A DNA stretch of 64,000 nucleotides from Sphingomonas sp. PL-96 (lineage in GTDB: Bacteria; Pseudomonadota; Alphaproteobacteria; Sphingomonadales; Sphingomonadaceae). Below the pieces are notes generated by a model. It saw only the letters and a list, made by a program, of their open reading frames with translations, did no database searches and was not told the DNA's origin. Of this stretch, positions 1 through 8,662 are shown piece after piece. Every line of letters starts with the position of its first letter. Position 1 is the stretch's first letter. Made by a program: the position numbers and the translations under genes. The stretch is taken from positions 992,001 through 1,056,000 of the forward strand of contig NZ_JAJFET010000001.1 in NCBI RefSeq assembly GCF_020707215.1. Direction: 5' to 3'.

Positions 1-1
1 C

Positions 2-247
2 AGCGGCATCGACGATCGCGATCGTTCGGCCGGCGACAAGCTGCTGCCCAATGTGAACCCCACCTTCAACTGGGTGCGGCTGGCCCAGCGCGTGCCCGTC
101 CGCATCACGCTGGATCGCGTGCCGGCAGGCCTGTCCCTGGTCGTGGGGCGCACGGCGACGGTGAACGTGATCCATCCGGACCGCGACAAGAACAAGCCGC
201 CGGTCGGCGTGCCTGGGCGGAAGGTAGCGGCGGAGAAGGCAGCATGA
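2..247 (+). CDS. Efflux periplasmic adaptor (HlyD/AaeA-like), C-terminal part
   Basis: This is the C-terminal 81 residues of a membrane fusion protein cut by the window edge. The segment NPTFNWVRLAQRVPVRI followed by a VGRTATV beta strand is typical of the last domain of HlyD/EmrA/AaeA-type adaptors, which link an inner-membrane exporter to an outer-membrane channel. The stop codon overlaps the ATG of the next gene (ATGA), so the two are translationally coupled, and that gene encodes a matching outer-membrane factor. The inner-membrane partner (FUSC or MFS type) would lie upstream, outside the window. Family assignment is fairly safe; the substrate is unknown. Confidence 0.8.
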   Translation, partial: SGIDDRDRSAGDKLLPNVNPTFNWVRLAQRVPVRITLDRVPAGLSLVVGRTATVNVIHPDRDKNKPPVGVPGRKVAAEKAA

Positions 248-1686
248 TCGCGCGTGGATTTCGCCGAGTGGTGCCGCTGCTGGCGACGGTCGCTGCGGCG
301 GCCTGTGCGCCGGTCGGCCCCAACTATCACCGCCCGGCAACGGCGATTGCCGAGCGGCCGTCCGCCAATGCCCCCTTCGTCAGCGGCAAGGAGGCGGCGT
401 TTGCCGCGACCCCGGTGCCGGCGGACTGGTGGCGCCTGTACCGCGATCCGGTGCTCGACAGCCTGGTACAGGAGGCTATCGCGGCCAACACGGATCTGCG
501 CGTGGCAGCGGCGAACATCGACCGGGCGCAGGCGCAGCGCACCATCACCGAGGATGCCCGCAACCCACAGACAGGGCTTGATGCAAGCTTTGCGCGGGGG
601 ATGCGATCGGCGCAGGAGGAACTGCGTCCAGGCGAGACGCTACCGTCGGCCTGGGTCTACTCACTCGGTGCCTCGGTCAGCTATCAGGTCGATCTCGCCG
701 GGCAGATCCGCCGCGCGATCGAGGCATCCGATGCAGACGTCGCCGCGACACAGGCGGCCTATGACGCGACCCGCGTCACCGTCGTCGCGCAGACCACGGC
801 TGCCTATGTCGAGGCCTGTGCTGCGGGTCGGGAGATCGGCGTCGTCCAGCAGGCGCTGGACCTGCAGCGCCGCAGCACCGAACTTACCCGCCGGCTCGTG
901 CGCGGCGGCCGGGGGAGTACGCTCGACGTGACCCGGTCGAGCGCGCAGGAGGCCCAGGTGCGTGCCAACATGCCGACGTTGATCGCTGAGAAGCAGACTG
1001 CGTTGTTCCGGCTCGCCACGCTGACCGGGAAGCCGCCAGCCGAGTTCGACCAGCGGGTCGCTGCCTGTGCGCATGAGCCGCGCATCGAGGCGCCCATCCC
1101 GATCGGCGACGGTGCCGCGCTGCTGCGCCGCCGCCCGGATGTTCGGCAGGCCGAGCTGCTGCTGCGGGCCGCGACCGCCCGGATCGGGGTGGCGACGGCT
1201 GACCTCTATCCCAAGATCCGGCTGGGCGCTTCTGCGGGCTCGGTCGGCGTGGCGGAATCCTTCCTCGGTTCCGATACGTTGAAGTTCGGACTGGGGCCGC
1301 TCATCAGCTGGGAGTTTCCGAACCGCAGGCGGGTCCGTGCGCGCATCGGCATGGCTGAGGCAGAGGCGGATGCAGCTTATGCCCGCTTCGACGGCGTGGT
1401 GTTGACGGCGCTGCGGGAGGCGGAGACTGCGCTCACCGTCTATGCGCGCGATCTCGACCGGCGCACCGAACTGGAGGCGGCCCGGAGCCAGGCTGCCCGC
1501 GCGGCCAAGGATGCCCAGACGCTCTTCCGGGCCGGGCGCCAGGGCTTCCTGCCGGTGCTGGACGCGGACCGCGTGCTCATCAACGCCGAGCAGGCGCTCG
1601 CTGCGCAGGAAAGCCGCATCGCGGACGACCAGGTACGGCTCTTCCTGGCACTGGGTGGGGGGTGGCAGGCGACTCCCGCAGCATGA
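244..1686 (+). CDS. Efflux outer-membrane lipoprotein, NodT/OprM family
   Basis: A 480-residue TolC-superfamily outer-membrane factor, which forms the trimeric exit duct of a tripartite efflux system. The N-terminus is a lipoprotein signal (hydrophobic LLATVAAAAC with the lipobox Cys near residue 21), followed by the usual GPNYHRP segment. Two outer-membrane efflux domains follow, with repeat signatures such as WWRLYRDPVLDSLV, the coiled-coil helices around residues 80-250, and RRRPDVRQAE and IGVATADLYPKI in the second half. Length is normal for NodT proteins (about 460-490). The start overlaps the stop of the adaptor by 4 nt, so it belongs to that export operon. A second NodT lipoprotein occurs at 15833-17224 in an RND operon. 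Confidence 0.93.
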   Translation: MIARGFRRVVPLLATVAAAACAPVGPNYHRPATAIAERPSANAPFVSGKEAAFAATPVPADWWRLYRDPVLDSLVQEAIAANTDLRVAAANIDRAQAQRTITEDARNPQTGLDASFARGMRSAQEELRPGETLPSAWVYSLGASVSYQVDLAGQIRRAIEASDADVAATQAAYDATRVTVVAQTTAAYVEACAAGREIGVVQQALDLQRRSTELTRRLVRGGRGSTLDVTRSSAQEAQVRANMPTLIAEKQTALFRLATLTGKPPAEFDQRVAACAHEPRIEAPIPIGDGAALLRRRPDVRQAELLLRAATARIGVATADLYPKIRLGASAGSVGVAESFLGSDTLKFGLGPLISWEFPNRRRVRARIGMAEAEADAAYARFDGVVLTALREAETALTVYARDLDRRTELEAARSQAARAAKDAQTLFRAGRQGFLPVLDADRVLINAEQALAAQESRIADDQVRLFLALGGGWQATPAA

Positions 1687-1780
1687 CGTGGGAGCCTGCG
1701 CCGGCCTCGGCAAAGACACGCTAATTCCATTCGCCTCCCGCAGGGGATGCCGTTAGGCTTCCGAAAAAAGGGAGGATCTG

Positions 1781-3754
1781 ATGGTGTTTTCGCGCACGTT
1801 GTTGCTGGGCTCTGCCCTGGCGCTGGTTGCAGCCATGCCTGCAGCCGCGCAGCGCACCGTTCCCGCAGCGCCCGAGGCGATCGTCTACAAGACGGCGCTG
1901 ACGACCCGTTGGGGGCAGGCGGTAACACCGGAGAACGCCTGGCGCAGCTACCCCAGGCCGCAGCGCGTGCGCGATCGTTGGCTCAACCTGAACGGCCAGT
2001 GGGATTATGCCATTGCCAAGGCAGGCACGCCCCAGCCGACGCAAATGCAGGGCAAGATCCTGGTGCCGTTCGCGGTCGAATCCAAGCTGTCCGGCGTGCA
2101 GCGGCCGGTGCTTCCGGACGATCGGATCTGGTACCGTCGCAGCTTCGCCGTGCCCGCGGACTGGAAGGGGCAGCACGTTCTCCTGAACTTCGGCGCGGTC
2201 GATTACGAAGCGGCGGTGTGGGTCAACGGCGCCTATGTCGGCGCGCACAAGGGCGGCTCGGCCACCTTCGGCTTCGACATCACGCCGCATCTGCGCAGCG
2301 GAGACAATGAGCTGGTCGTCCAGGTAGCCGACCCCACGTCGGACGGAACCCAGCCGCGCGGCAAGCAGACGCTGGCGCCCCAGGGGATCTGGTACACGCC
2401 GGTGAGCGGCATCTGGCAGACCGTGTGGCTGGAGCCGGTTTCGGAGCTGCACATCGCCGACGTGCGCGCGACCCCGGACATTGACCGCGGGCGCCTGGAG
2501 GTGGACATCGCGCTCAACCGCTCGGCCAACGACACCGATGCCGTGCGCGTCACTGCCAGCAAGAACGGGCAGGTGATCGCATCCACGGTGGTGCGGGCAA
2601 ACCGCCACGCCAGCCTTCCGATATCGAACGCGCATCTCTGGTCGCCGGATGATCCGTTTCTGTACGATCTCACGACCGAGCTGCTGACGGTGAAGGATCC
2701 CTATGCCACCGCAAAGGATCGCAACCGCAGCGCCTATGACGCGCGCTTTACGGAGCGTGAGCGTGCCACCTACGCGCGGGCGCAGGTGGTGGGGGAGCCG
2801 ATCGATCGTGTCACCGGCTATTTCGCGATGCGCAAGGTGTCCATCGGAGCGGGGACGCTGCGCGGCCAGCCTGCCATCCTGCTCAACAACAAGCCGCTCT
2901 TCCAGAACGGCACGCTGGACCAGGGCTGGTGGCCCGACGGCCTGCTGACGCCCCCTTCGGAAGAGGCGATGGCGAGCGACATCGTCTTCCTGAAAAAGGC
3001 CGGGTTCAACATGCTGCGCAAGCACATCAAGGTCGAACCGGCGCGCTACTATCATGACGCCGACCGCCTGGGCATGCTGATCTGGCAGGACATGCCATCG
3101 GGCGGCGACGAAGACCAGTTCGTCACCGGCTCCAGCAAGAGCCAGGCGGTGTTCTCGTCGACCGCAATGACCGAGTTCCAGCAGGAACTGACCGCCATGA
3201 TCGGCGATCTGCGCGCTTTCCCCTCGATCGTGACCTGGGTCGTCAACAACGAGGGTTGGGGGCAGTATGACTCGACCACCCTTGCCAAGCTGGTGAAGGG
3301 CATGGACCCGAGCCGCGTGGTCAACGCGGATAGCGGTTGGCTCGACGTCGCGCCCGAGGCCTCGGACATGGTCGACATCCATACTTATGAGGACAAGCCC
3401 AACGTCCCTCCGCGCTCGGCCACGCGTGCCATCGTGATCGGGGAATATGGCGGCATCGGCCTGCCGGTGAGCGGCCACATCTGGCGGACCGGCAAGCGCA
3501 ACTGGGGCTATCAGGTGGCGACCGACCGGCAGGACTACCTCACGCGCTATCGCATCAAGTTCGACGAGATCATCCGCCAGGCGCGCGAGGAGGGCCTGAG
3601 CGCAGCCGTCTACACGCAGACCACAGACGTGGAGGACGAGATCAACGGCCTACTCACCTACGACCGTGCCGAGGCGAAGGCGCCGCCAGAGGATCTGGCG
3701 CGGATCGCCGCCCCGCTCACAGCGCCGGGCGTGGACCCGTACCAGGGGCAGTGA
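1781..3754 (+). CDS. Secreted glycoside hydrolase family 2 protein
   Basis: A 657-residue enzyme with a clear Sec signal peptide ending near AAAQ (residue 24), so it should be periplasmic or exported. It has the GH2 order: a jelly-roll sugar-binding domain (WDYAIAKAG, IWYRRSFAVP, VWVNGAYVGAHKGG), a beta-sandwich, then a TIM barrel. The putative acid/base Glu lies in VVNNEGWGQYD (E491) and a candidate nucleophile in VIGEYGG (E555). GH2 covers beta-galactosidases, glucuronidases and mannosidases; the sequence alone does not settle the substrate. A good Shine-Dalgarno (GGAGG at 1771-1775) supports the start. It sits alone between an efflux operon and a convergent sugar-enzyme fusion gene. Confidence 0.9.
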   Translation: MVFSRTLLLGSALALVAAMPAAAQRTVPAAPEAIVYKTALTTRWGQAVTPENAWRSYPRPQRVRDRWLNLNGQWDYAIAKAGTPQPTQMQGKILVPFAVESKLSGVQRPVLPDDRIWYRRSFAVPADWKGQHVLLNFGAVDYEAAVWVNGAYVGAHKGGSATFGFDITPHLRSGDNELVVQVADPTSDGTQPRGKQTLAPQGIWYTPVSGIWQTVWLEPVSELHIADVRATPDIDRGRLEVDIALNRSANDTDAVRVTASKNGQVIASTVVRANRHASLPISNAHLWSPDDPFLYDLTTELLTVKDPYATAKDRNRSAYDARFTERERATYARAQVVGEPIDRVTGYFAMRKVSIGAGTLRGQPAILLNNKPLFQNGTLDQGWWPDGLLTPPSEEAMASDIVFLKKAGFNMLRKHIKVEPARYYHDADRLGMLIWQDMPSGGDEDQFVTGSSKSQAVFSSTAMTEFQQELTAMIGDLRAFPSIVTWVVNNEGWGQYDSTTLAKLVKGMDPSRVVNADSGWLDVAPEASDMVDIHTYEDKPNVPPRSATRAIVIGEYGGIGLPVSGHIWRTGKRNWGYQVATDRQDYLTRYRIKFDEIIRQAREEGLSAAVYTQTTDVEDEINGLLTYDRAEAKAPPEDLARIAAPLTAPGVDPYQGQ

Positions 3755-3762
3755 TGCAGAGG

Positions 3763-3790
3763 CGGCCGGCGTTCCACGGAGCGCCGGCCG
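3763..3790. terminator. GC-rich hairpin between convergent genes
   Basis: CGGCCGGCG at 3763-3771 pairs perfectly with CGCCGGCCG at 3782-3790 across a 10-nt loop. It sits just after the GH2 stop and before the end of the convergent fusion gene, a natural place for a bidirectional terminator. There is no U tract on either strand, so the terminator role is inferred from position. Confidence 0.45.
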
Positions 3791-3825
3791 TGTCATGGGA
3801 CTCGGCTTTACGCGGAATTCGCGGC

Positions 3826-6012
3826 TCAGCCGAGCGCGCGAACCGGCGCGATGCTCCGGGTTTGCAGGGCGGTCCGTTCGGTCACGAAGCGCTGGATCGC
3901 CTTGTCCAAGGATCCCAACGACCTACCCTTCTCGCTGCCAAGCCTTGCGGCGCGAGGGCGGGGGGCCTGCCATTGCGGCGGAGGACCCGCGAACGGCTTG
4001 ATCTGAGCGGGATCATGGCCCGCACAGCTTGCGATCCGAGCTGCGAACTCCGCCCAACTCAGCGCCTCGCCGTTGGTCAGGTGCCAGATACCGGTCTCGC
4101 CGTCGATCAGCAGATCGAGCGCCGCATCAACGAGTTGCGGCACGAAGCTGGGCGTCACCCTATAGTCTTGCGACGCCGCAACGCGCCGCCCCGCCGCCAG
4201 GCTGTCCAACACCGCCGCGGCGAAATTGGCCGGATCATGCGGCGAAAAGCAGACCGCGGTTCGGATCAGCAGCGTGTTGCCGAGCGTGGCGCATTCCGCC
4301 TCCAGCGCCGCCTTGCTTCGGCCAAAGGCGCTGAGGGGTCGGACAGGATCGGACTCGACATAGAGGCCAGCCTTGCTGCCATCGAACACCAGGTCGCTTG
4401 AGAACCCGAGGTACGGGATGCCTCGTGCGGCGGCGGCTTGGGCCAGAGACACGGGGCCTTGCACGTTGCTGTGGCGGCATTGCTCTTCCGCGTCTTCGGC
4501 GGCGTCGATGTCGCTCCACCCGGCAGCGTTGACGATTGCCCAGGGAGAGGTCGCCTCCAGCACGCCGGTGGCCGCTTCCACTGGGTTGCTCACGAAGGCG
4601 CTTTGATCCGCGAGGGCATAGCGGATGTGGCGCACGTCGCAGGCACGGACGATCGCCTGACCCAGCATGGTCTCGGCACCGCAGATCATGAGGGGTGGTG
4701 CAGGCTCATGAACGTCGGACCGTCTTGCCGTCCCAGGATGAGGCAGCGGGTAGAGCAGCCGTTCCGGGCGGCGCCACCAGCCCGGTTGCCGCGCAAGCGG
4801 GTGACGCGCGGCGTCGTTCGGAAGCCCCCGCCAAAGATCGGCCAGTGCCGTCGGGCGTGGCAGACCGCTGGAGGTATCGAACACGCCCGGCTCATAGGTT
4901 CCCGGCCGGGTGAGCAGCGTGTCCCAGCTGTGGCTGCCCAACAAGGACCAGGCAGTGACGGCCTGAAGATCGACCCCGTCGGCGCGGGCTGCACAGGCGG
5001 TGTCCCAAGCCTCTGCAACCCAGCGCAACTGTTCTTCGCGGGTGCATCCATTGTGCACCTCCGTGATCGCGATCGGCGTGCGATAGCGCTGCCAAGCCTC
5101 CCGGATTGCACCGCCAAGGCCTGCGGGAGGCGGATCCAAGACGCGGATCGCCTCCGTATCCGCATAGGCGAGCCGGCCGTTCCCGCCGTGGGTCGACGAC
5201 GGATAGCGCTGCAGACGATGGTCCAGGAACCGGTCGCTGGTGAGATAATGGTTCAACCCGACGACATCGGGAGGGCAGGGCGCATCGGCGATCTGCCGCA
5301 GGCGATCGCCCAGTCTGAATGCCGCCACCCGCTTCCACAGCGGATGCTGCGGCGTGACGCGGCCGAACAGCAGATCCCAGCTTGCCCAGCGTCGCAGATT
5401 GTCGAATGCGGCCTGCTGTGCCAGCTGCGTGGTCGCATAGGTGCGTCCAAGGTCATCGGTCTGGATCAGCCGCGCGGTCGGGTTGATCCGGCGGATCGCC
5501 TGCATGGCGAAGCGCGTGGCGTCGACCTGGTTCAGGAGCGCCATCCAGAAACTGCCTTCTTCCGCCGCATGCGGATACCAATGGCCATAGAGCGCGGAAA
5601 ATCGCGCCGTGGTCAGGGGCTCGTTGACCGGCGTCCAGTCCTCTACCCAGGGGTAGCGCTCGGCAACCTGCTCGGCGAAGCGGCCCAGACCCGGTGCGAA
5701 ACCCGGGTCCAGCAGGTTGGTGTAGTGCGGCCCGCTGCCATGGTGAACGAGGCCCACGATCGGCCGAATGCCCAGTTCGCGCAAGCGGTTCAGCCGCTCG
5801 TCCGACCAGCGCCAGTCCGGCTGTTCCGGATCATCGGGCGCGACCCGCTCCCACAAGACGGGGTAGCGGACTGCATCGAGCCCCAGCTCCGCAAAGCGGT
5901 CGAGGTCTGCCAACCGGTCCTGGTGTCCGTTCAGGCGGGACTGGTCGAGATAGCCTCCGCGCGTGCGGTTCACCGTGCATTCGATTCCACCCCAAAGCTC
6001 GATCTGCTGCAT
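3826..6012 (-). CDS. GH1-like glycosidase fused to RmlD-like sugar-nucleotide reductase domain
   Basis: A 728-residue two-domain protein. Residues 1-420 resemble family 1 glycoside hydrolases: the acid/base motif is WTPVNEP (E131), the nucleophile motif is ITEVHNG (E318), and AWSLLGSHSW resembles the barrel-closing Trp region. Residues 441-728 resemble RmlD, dTDP-4-dehydrorhamnose reductase, an extended SDR: FSSDLVFDG (around 537-545) matches the STDYVFDG signature. The SDR part is degenerate: the nucleotide loop reads GAETMLG, lacking the middle Gly, and the YxxxK catalytic pair is F563-x3-K567 (codon TTT). No signal peptide is seen, so it is probably cytosolic. It is divergent from a glycosyltransferase/UDP-galactopyranose mutase fusion, suggesting a joint role in a surface glycan. 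Actual activity is unknown. Confidence 0.82.
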   Translation of the reverse strand: MQQIELWGGIECTVNRTRGGYLDQSRLNGHQDRLADLDRFAELGLDAVRYPVLWERVAPDDPEQPDWRWSDERLNRLRELGIRPIVGLVHHGSGPHYTNLLDPGFAPGLGRFAEQVAERYPWVEDWTPVNEPLTTARFSALYGHWYPHAAEEGSFWMALLNQVDATRFAMQAIRRINPTARLIQTDDLGRTYATTQLAQQAAFDNLRRWASWDLLFGRVTPQHPLWKRVAAFRLGDRLRQIADAPCPPDVVGLNHYLTSDRFLDHRLQRYPSSTHGGNGRLAYADTEAIRVLDPPPAGLGGAIREAWQRYRTPIAITEVHNGCTREEQLRWVAEAWDTACAARADGVDLQAVTAWSLLGSHSWDTLLTRPGTYEPGVFDTSSGLPRPTALADLWRGLPNDAARHPLARQPGWWRRPERLLYPLPHPGTARRSDVHEPAPPLMICGAETMLGQAIVRACDVRHIRYALADQSAFVSNPVEAATGVLEATSPWAIVNAAGWSDIDAAEDAEEQCRHSNVQGPVSLAQAAAARGIPYLGFSSDLVFDGSKAGLYVESDPVRPLSAFGRSKAALEAECATLGNTLLIRTAVCFSPHDPANFAAAVLDSLAAGRRVAASQDYRVTPSFVPQLVDAALDLLIDGETGIWHLTNGEALSWAEFAARIASCAGHDPAQIKPFAGPPPQWQAPRPRAARLGSEKGRSLGSLDKAIQRFVTERTALQTRSIAPVRALG

Positions 6013-6095
6013 CCGGCACCTCTAGCTCATCCTCACCCCAACCCGTGGCGGACGGCGTTCGTTCCGTGTATTTTCGGATCTCCCGGCAACATTAT

Positions 6096-6120
6096 GGAAC
6101 AATCGACGGAAAACGTAGTT
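6096..6120 (+). promoter_or_regulatory. Candidate EcfG-type general-stress promoter
   Basis: GGAAC at 6096-6100, a 16-nt spacer and AGTT at 6117-6120 fit the alphaproteobacterial EcfG consensus GGAAC-N16/17-CGTT with one mismatch. It lies in the AT-richer divergent intergenic region, about 35-40 nt upstream of the glycosyltransferase/mutase start, so that fusion may be induced by general stress. Confidence 0.45.
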
Positions 6121-6158
6121 TCATCCTAGTTGTACATAGATGTCTTGGAGGGACGCGC

Positions 6159-8534
6159 ATGGCCAATCAGTTGCCGTCGAATGGTAGCGTCCTCGAATTT
6201 GCCAGGGCACGCGGTGATCGACCGACGTTGATCTGCTTCAGTCATCTTCGCTGGGCCTTCGTCTTTCAGCGACCGCAGCATCTGATGACCCGCTTTGCCG
6301 CAAGCCATCGGGTGATCTTCTGGGAAGAGCCCGAGTATCTGCAAGGGCTGGGCGCAGCGCGATTGCGGCGGGAGGTCTGCAAGGACAGCGGCGTCGAGGT
6401 TCTGACGCCGCAGCTGGATGCGTCCGCTCGTGGACCGGGTGAGGAGGCGCAACTGGCGTCGCTGCTGGACGACGCGCTTGCCGGAACACGGGGTCCGGTC
6501 GTCCGGTGGTATTATACGCCGATGATGCTGCCCTTCTCGCAGCACCTTCCTGCCGATTGCATCGTCTATGATTGCATGGATGAGCTGTCGGCGTTTCGCG
6601 GCGCTCCGCCCGAGCTGCTGGAGCGCGAACGCCTGCTGCTGGAGTGCGCCGACCTCGTTTTCACTGGCGGAACAAGCCTGTACGAGGCGAAGCGAAGCCG
6701 CCATTCGAACGTGCACGCGTTCCCGTCCAGCATCGACGTTCCGCATTTTGCCCATGCGCGCCACGGGCTGGAAACGCCGCTGGACCAGGCAGGTATCCCC
6801 GGCCCGCGGCTGGGCTTCAGCGGCGTGATCGATGAGCGGATGGACCTTGATCTGCTTGCGGCGGTCGCCGACACGCACCCGGAGTGGTCGCTGGTCGTCG
6901 TCGGCCCCGTGGTCAAGATCGCAGAACAGGATTTGCCGCGCCGCGCCAACATCCATTATCTGGGCGCCAAGACCTACGCCGAACTGCCTGCCTATATGGC
7001 TGGCTGGGACGTGGCGCTCATGCCGTTCGCGATGAACGAAGCCACGCGGTTCATCAGCCCGACCAAGACCCCCGAATATCTCGCCGCCGGATGTCCCGTG
7101 GTCTCCACGCCGATCACGGATGTGGTGCGGCATTATGGCCAGCTGCCAGCGGTCGGGATTGCCGATACGCCTGACGCATTCGTCCGGGCGTGCGAGGCAG
7201 CGATGCGCCTGCGTGGCGAGGGGACGGCATGGCGCGACGAAGCGGATGCGCTGCTCGCGCGCGCGTCCTGGAACAGCACCGCGTTTGAAATGATGGCGCT
7301 GATCTCGGCGGAGATCGCCGCGCGCGGCCGTGTCGAGGCAGTCGTGTCGCCGACGGTGTGGCCTGCGTCCCGCGACCGCTATGACGTGATGGTCGTCGGT
7401 GCCGGCTTTGCGGGCGCGGTGATGGCGGAGCGCCTGGCCGCGGACGGCGGGAAGCGCGTGCTGGTCGTGGATCGGCGGCCGCATGTGGCCGGCAACGCCT
7501 ATGATCGTCTCGACGATGCCGGCATCCTGATCCACCAATATGGTCCGCACATCTTTCACACCAACTCGCCCGAGATCTTCGACTATCTCTCGCGGTTCAC
7601 CGAATGGCGGCCGTACGAGCATCGGGTGCAGGCCTCGGTCGGCGACCAGCTGGTGCCGATCCCGATCAACCGGACCACGCTGAACGCGCTCTACGGGCTC
7701 GACATGCAGACCGACGAGGAGGTCGCGGCCTTTCTCGCGGCCCGTGCAGAACCGGTGGAGCCGATCCGCACCTCGGCCGATGTGGTCGTGTCGCAGGTAG
7801 GCCAGGAACTCTACGAGACGTTCTTCCGCGGTTATACGCGCAAGCAATGGGGCCTTGATCCGTCCGAGCTCGACAAGGCCGTGACTGCGCGCGTGCCCAC
7901 CCGCACCGGCACGGACGACCGCTATTTCACCGACCGCTTCCAGGCGATGCCGCTGGAAGGCTATACCCGCATGTTCGAGCGGATGCTGGACCACCCGAAC
8001 ATCGATCTGATGCTGGGTGTCGACTACCGCGACGTGCGGGACTCGTATCCACACGACCATCTGGTGTTTACCGGCCCCGTGGACGAGTATTTCGAGCACC
8101 GCTACGGCCCGCTTCCGTATCGCTCGCTGCGCTTCGAACATCAGACGCTGGACGAGGTGCAGCATCAGCCGGTCGCCGTCGTGAACTATCCCGACGAAGG
8201 CGTCCCGTACACGCGCGTGACCGAGTACAAGCACCTGACCGGGCAGGAAGCCGACCGCACCAGCGTCACCTATGAATATCCCAGTGCGACCGGTGATCCC
8301 TATTACCCGATCCCCCGCGAAGAGAACCAGGCGCTGTACAAGCGCTACGAAGCGCTGGCGTTGGCGGAGCCGTGGGTGAGCTTCGTCGGGCGGCTGGCGA
8401 CGTACCGTTACTACAACATGGACCAGGTCGTCGGGCAGGCGCTGGCAACCTACCGCCGCATGGCCGGAGCGCAAAAGTCGCGGCAGGCCAGCGCGCCATC
8501 TATGCCTGTGGCACTCGGACGCACCGCCGCCTGA
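6159..8534 (+). CDS. Glycosyltransferase / UDP-galactopyranose mutase fusion
   Basis: A 791-residue fusion. Residues 1-400 are a GT-B type glycosyltransferase: CFSHLRWAFVFQRPQHLM near the start and, in the C-terminal half, ISPTKTPEYLAAGCPVVSTP, the typical nucleotide-sugar site. From about residue 408 the protein is a UDP-galactopyranose mutase (Glf): an FAD-binding VVGAGFAGAVMAE loop, QYGPHIFHT, YTRKQWG and PYRSLRFEHQ are all present, and the domain looks complete. The mutase makes UDP-galactofuranose; the transferase may use that product directly. The ATG at 6159 has GGAGGGA just upstream; the reading frame stays open further upstream but without coding character. Cytosolic. The fusion is intact and shows no frameshift. 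Confidence 0.9.
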   Translation: MANQLPSNGSVLEFARARGDRPTLICFSHLRWAFVFQRPQHLMTRFAASHRVIFWEEPEYLQGLGAARLRREVCKDSGVEVLTPQLDASARGPGEEAQLASLLDDALAGTRGPVVRWYYTPMMLPFSQHLPADCIVYDCMDELSAFRGAPPELLERERLLLECADLVFTGGTSLYEAKRSRHSNVHAFPSSIDVPHFAHARHGLETPLDQAGIPGPRLGFSGVIDERMDLDLLAAVADTHPEWSLVVVGPVVKIAEQDLPRRANIHYLGAKTYAELPAYMAGWDVALMPFAMNEATRFISPTKTPEYLAAGCPVVSTPITDVVRHYGQLPAVGIADTPDAFVRACEAAMRLRGEGTAWRDEADALLARASWNSTAFEMMALISAEIAARGRVEAVVSPTVWPASRDRYDVMVVGAGFAGAVMAERLAADGGKRVLVVDRRPHVAGNAYDRLDDAGILIHQYGPHIFHTNSPEIFDYLSRFTEWRPYEHRVQASVGDQLVPIPINRTTLNALYGLDMQTDEEVAAFLAARAEPVEPIRTSADVVVSQVGQELYETFFRGYTRKQWGLDPSELDKAVTARVPTRTGTDDRYFTDRFQAMPLEGYTRMFERMLDHPNIDLMLGVDYRDVRDSYPHDHLVFTGPVDEYFEHRYGPLPYRSLRFEHQTLDEVQHQPVAVVNYPDEGVPYTRVTEYKHLTGQEADRTSVTYEYPSATGDPYYPIPREENQALYKRYEALALAEPWVSFVGRLATYRYYNMDQVVGQALATYRRMAGAQKSRQASAPSMPVALGRTAA

Positions 8535-8662
8535 ACCGGTACGTCGGCGGGCCGGGGCCGGAAGGTCCTCGCTCGCCGCGTCGCCGCAGCCGAATCGTCG
8601 AACAGGTGGAAGGCTGCGTCCATCCCTTGTCTCGCGTGCTTCCCTCGACGATAGGCACCCGC

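Noticed and set aside
4438..6129. A 563-codon plus-strand frame opposite the GH1/RmlD-like fusion.
   Set aside because: No recognisable motif and mirror composition of the coding strand; the minus-strand protein has catalytic signatures.
6126..8474. A 782-codon open frame on the minus strand opposite the transferase/mutase fusion.
   Set aside because: It is an antisense frame kept open by GC-rich third positions; its translation is rich in Arg, His and Gln with no domain, whereas the plus strand has clear conserved motifs throughout.
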